Assembly (NCBI GenBank): GCA_946699065.1
Contig: CAMPDV010001786.1
Span: forward strand, 39,871 to 103,870
Length of the DNA: 64,000 bases
Direction: 5' to 3'
Source of the DNA: Loxodes magnus
Taxonomy: Eukaryota > Ciliophora > Karyorelictea > Loxodida > Loxodidae
Positions within the stretch are counted from its first letter, which is position 1. Every line of letters begins with the position of its first letter. Both the position numbers and the translations under genes were made by a program. Shown here in pieces: positions 61,005 through 64,000 of the stretch. The notes below the pieces were generated by a model, which saw only the letters and a list, made by a program, of their open reading frames with translations, made no database searches and was not told where the DNA came from.

Positions 61005-63600
61005 TAATAATAATAATAAAAAACTATAAGAATTTCAATATTTTAAATATTGAGACATTATTGCATAATTATTGGTAAATAACCATGCAAATTACGTTAA
61101 ATTTAAAAGTTTCTGCATTTTCAATCACGACTGTCTTTCATTTTCAACTTTATAAGGACTTGGTTAGATAATTAAATCTACTTATTGGTTTCTTTTAATA
61201 TGAACTGGTTCTTCACTCTAATCTTTAAAATTCTTTAATCTTGCTCTAAATGATTGTAGATGGAATATTTTTATGTGCTTATCTACTTTAATCATCTTAT
61301 TTTTGTAAATTATTGATTTATATAGTTCTAGTCATATAAAATTAGTCTTTTACAATCTTTTCCAGTTATTAATTTGTTTTTATTAAAATTCTTTAAAATA
61401 TTTGAATAAAGATTACATTGGAAAATTTAAATGTATCAAATTCCTATCTCCGAAAACAAAGTTAGATGAATTATGTTTTGATATATCGCTGATTCATTTC
61501 ATATTAAGAACTATAAGTATAAGTCCTTAGTTTATAGATTGAAATAGTTTCTTGGATTATATTTCTATTGTAGTGTATGTTATTAAAGGGAAAACATTCT
61601 AATTATTTTATATTTTATCAACAAATCTTTTTGCTGTTGACATTATTACATTCCTTCAAAGGCATTCTTAGAAGCATTTTTTTTAGATTTAAATAGTGAG
61701 AAGATTATTAAATTCTTTGAAATTATAAGTTATTTAAATATCTAAACCATATTTTTCAATGCTTTTATCTATATATTTCTTGAAGGGAAGGTTGAATTTA
61801 TTGCACTTTTGAAATAAAAAGGCTATATCTGAATTAGGATTTTCCAAGCTGAATATAGTTAATTTTCAGTAAAAAAGCATTAATTTTTATGCCAAAGAGG
61901 AAATAAATGTAAGTTATTTTAGATCAATAAAGCAAGATTCATTAAAGGAAGATTAAGAAGATTTGAAAGCTAATTTTGATATAGGTTTTTGTTATCTAGT
62001 AATTTATCTAATTATTCCTTAAATTCTGACATAGCCTCTCGAGGTGTTATATTTCTTTCATATTCTTTTTTCGGTAATATACGAAAGTTCTACGAAGGTT
62101 CTTATAACTAATTGGAGATAAAAATTCCATATTTTGGAACTACAGCCGTCATTTTCAAAATTTCTCTCCTGTTTAAAGATACCTTTTCTTCACAATTCTT
62201 TTTATAATTTTACTTGTCAACCAATTTGCAGCATAGATAAGTGATTGAGTCTTTCTATGAGATTGGAATTCCATTAATGTTTAAGTTAATTTTAGTTTCT
62301 TTCTCATTTTTATCAGAAATTAAATAATTTCATATTGCATTTATAATAAGTCTTTCTCAAGTAAAAATATTGCCTGAGCTTTTAATATTTTCTGGGAATT
62401 TTTTTAGGAATCTACAATCTCCATTAAATCAAGCAATTTAAGCACAACGAAAAATCTGAAACAAATATTAAATTCTAGTTTCTTTCCATTATTAATCTTT
62501 ATTGTTCTAGTAAGATATCTATCAATAGTAAACTTAGCATCAATATGATACTAGAGCAAGAATTAAGTTTAATAGAAATCTCAATCTTCTTAAATGATCA
62601 AAAAATAATTTCCTATGTATATTATCAAACATATTTTCTACATCAATTAAAGTAATTATTAGTTATTTTTTTGTAATAATCTACGATGTAAATTAAGGAT
62701 TTATTAAACAGTTCAAATTTATTGAGTAGTCAAATGTTTGTGGACAAACCCAAATTAAGCAAAGCGTAAATTACTCCCTTCTTATATATAATTATAAAGT
62801 TTTAAGTAATTGCCTTATCATAAATTTATAGCAAACAGTTTAGAAAAGTAATAGATAGCAATTACTTCAAATATTTTTGCTTCCTTATTTGAAAATAGGA
62901 AGAATATTAACTTTTTTCAAGTCTTTTTGTATATTAAATGTTCTAAACATATTATTAATAAAGCAACCAATTATTTTATATAATTCTTACTATCAAGATT
63001 TTAAGTTCAGCTTTAAGACTATCATATCCTTAGAGTTTTTTTTTTGCTAATTAAGAGAATTATTTTTTTAATTCCAATCTCCAGAAAAAGAATTAATTTT
63101 TAAAGATGACTCAACTCCTATCTTTTGATAAAAGATTCATTTTTTCCATATTCCATTCATTCTATTATTGAAAAATTCTATTTCTTCTTAACTAAGATTT
63201 GAATGCTTATTAAAACTTGAACTTCTAAACTGTTAATAAATAGTTACTGCTAGTATTAATTATAATTTATTTAATTACAAATTTTTTGGTTTATTATATA
63301 CTTTTTCTTAGCTTTTTATTGTTTTCATTTTCAAATTAGTATAAATAATGCCTATAGGATTTATTTTTAATTAGAATAGCTTGCTAACCTTTTAATTATC
63401 CTTCCATACAAAAACAAGCTATTCTAATATGAAATATTGTCTTTTTTAACTTAGATGAATAATTAAGTTTTATAGCTTGGAAATTTATAATAATTACTTT
63501 TTTAATTTTGCAATCCAATAGCAATCTCAGTATATAAGTAATTAAGTCTTTAATAAAATTATACTAACTCTCAAAATAATCTTGATAATCAATTAAAACT
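61005..63600 (-). mobile_element. LINE2: second non-LTR retrotransposon, partial
   Basis: Minus-strand reverse transcriptase with ILPIFKQGSKNIWSNCYLL (62.87-62.91 kb), TLIDVENMFDNIHRKLFFDH (motif A, 62.60-62.68 kb) and NINGIPISQKDSITYLCCKL (thumb-like, 62.20-62.30 kb), then a long C-terminal region. Several Trp positions are TGA (for example KNIW, VSYW, IFTW). No clear YADD block was found, and frame breaks occur. The 3' end is a (TTA)n tract at 61.00-61.02 kb. The endonuclease, if present, would lie near or beyond the window end. Confidence 0.75.
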
Positions 63601-64000
63601 ACTAATATTATCCTATAAATAGACTTTAGTAGTATTTTTTTGTATTTAGATCCTAAAATTTTAAATTTTAAACAGCAATTGCTGCTCCTATTATTAATCA
63701 AATGTTTTTAAATCTAATTTCATAGTAATACTTGAAGGAAGATGATCAGAGTGTAGACATTAATCTAGCATAGCCTAAAATAAGTGAGGTCATCAAATTT
63801 TAAATGTTATGCTACTAAGAAATAGTAATTACAATATTTTTAATTATTTACCCTATGAATAAAAATATTGGCTTACTAATCATTAAAAACTAATAATCAT
63901 TTGCTTCTATCAAATACATTAGCCTTTAGGTATTATCATTGATTCGTAATTAATTATTGACATAATTAGGAATTAAAGCATTAAATTCGCCACAGAGAAT
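63600..64000. other. Window end, unresolved
   Basis: AT-rich. May be the upstream part of LINE2, but no motif was recognised. Confidence 0.3.

Overview
This is 64 kb of very AT-rich DNA from a ciliate or a ciliate-like protist with a reassigned genetic code. In every recognisable protein, TAA and TAG are read as sense; CAA/TAA exchanges between paralogues point to Gln. TGA also sits inside frames at positions where the family requires Trp: the kelch GGW, the IKIW of WD repeats, the GYWR motif of ciliate surface proteins, and zinc-knuckle ORFs. Sister copies sometimes carry TGG at the same site. This fits an ambiguous-stop code such as NCBI table 27 or 28 (karyorelict or Condylostoma type) better than the Tetrahymena/Paramecium code. 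The species cannot be named from the sequence. All alignments and coordinates were made by eye; no searches were run.

The window is gene-poor and looks like a repeat graveyard (germline-type or heterochromatic). Layout: 0-5.3 kb, AT-rich with one GC-rich island (1.73-2.02 kb). 5.3-7.56 kb, decayed end of a ciliate multipass surface-protein gene (-). 7.57-9.1 kb, kelch copy K1 split by an intact zinc-knuckle element (ZK1). 11.6-12.5 kb, divergent kelch copy K2. 12.77-31.24 kb, a giant inverted duplication: each arm holds two kelch copies, a tRNA-Asn and a tRNA-like relic, and the spacer holds a complete-looking APE-type non-LTR retrotransposon (LINE1), two SINE-like elements and a ZK element. 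31.5-33.1 kb, family-B repeat. 33-41.5 kb, ZK copies, a GC-rich island, a SINE and kelch K7. 42.3-42.96 kb, WD40 pseudogene. 43.56 kb, tRNA-Thr. 44.9-53.4 kb, more ZK copies, kelch K8 and SINEs. 53.8-55.0 kb, inverted family-B copy. 56.7-61.0 kb, ZK, kelch K9, ZK, SINE and family B. 61.0-63.6 kb, a second non-LTR retrotransposon (LINE2).

Two apparent master/parasite pairs emerge. LINE1 ends in a 3' stem-loop that also ends the SINE-like elements. LINE2 ends in a (TTA)n tail, as do the ZK elements, which encode only a coiled-coil plus CCHC zinc-knuckle protein and no polymerase. A ZK element and a truncated LINE2 copy sit in the left palindrome arm with 12-14 bp target duplications, while the right arm keeps both empty sites. 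Two kelch genes (K4, K5) are open from end to end and are the best candidates for live protein genes, together with ZK1.
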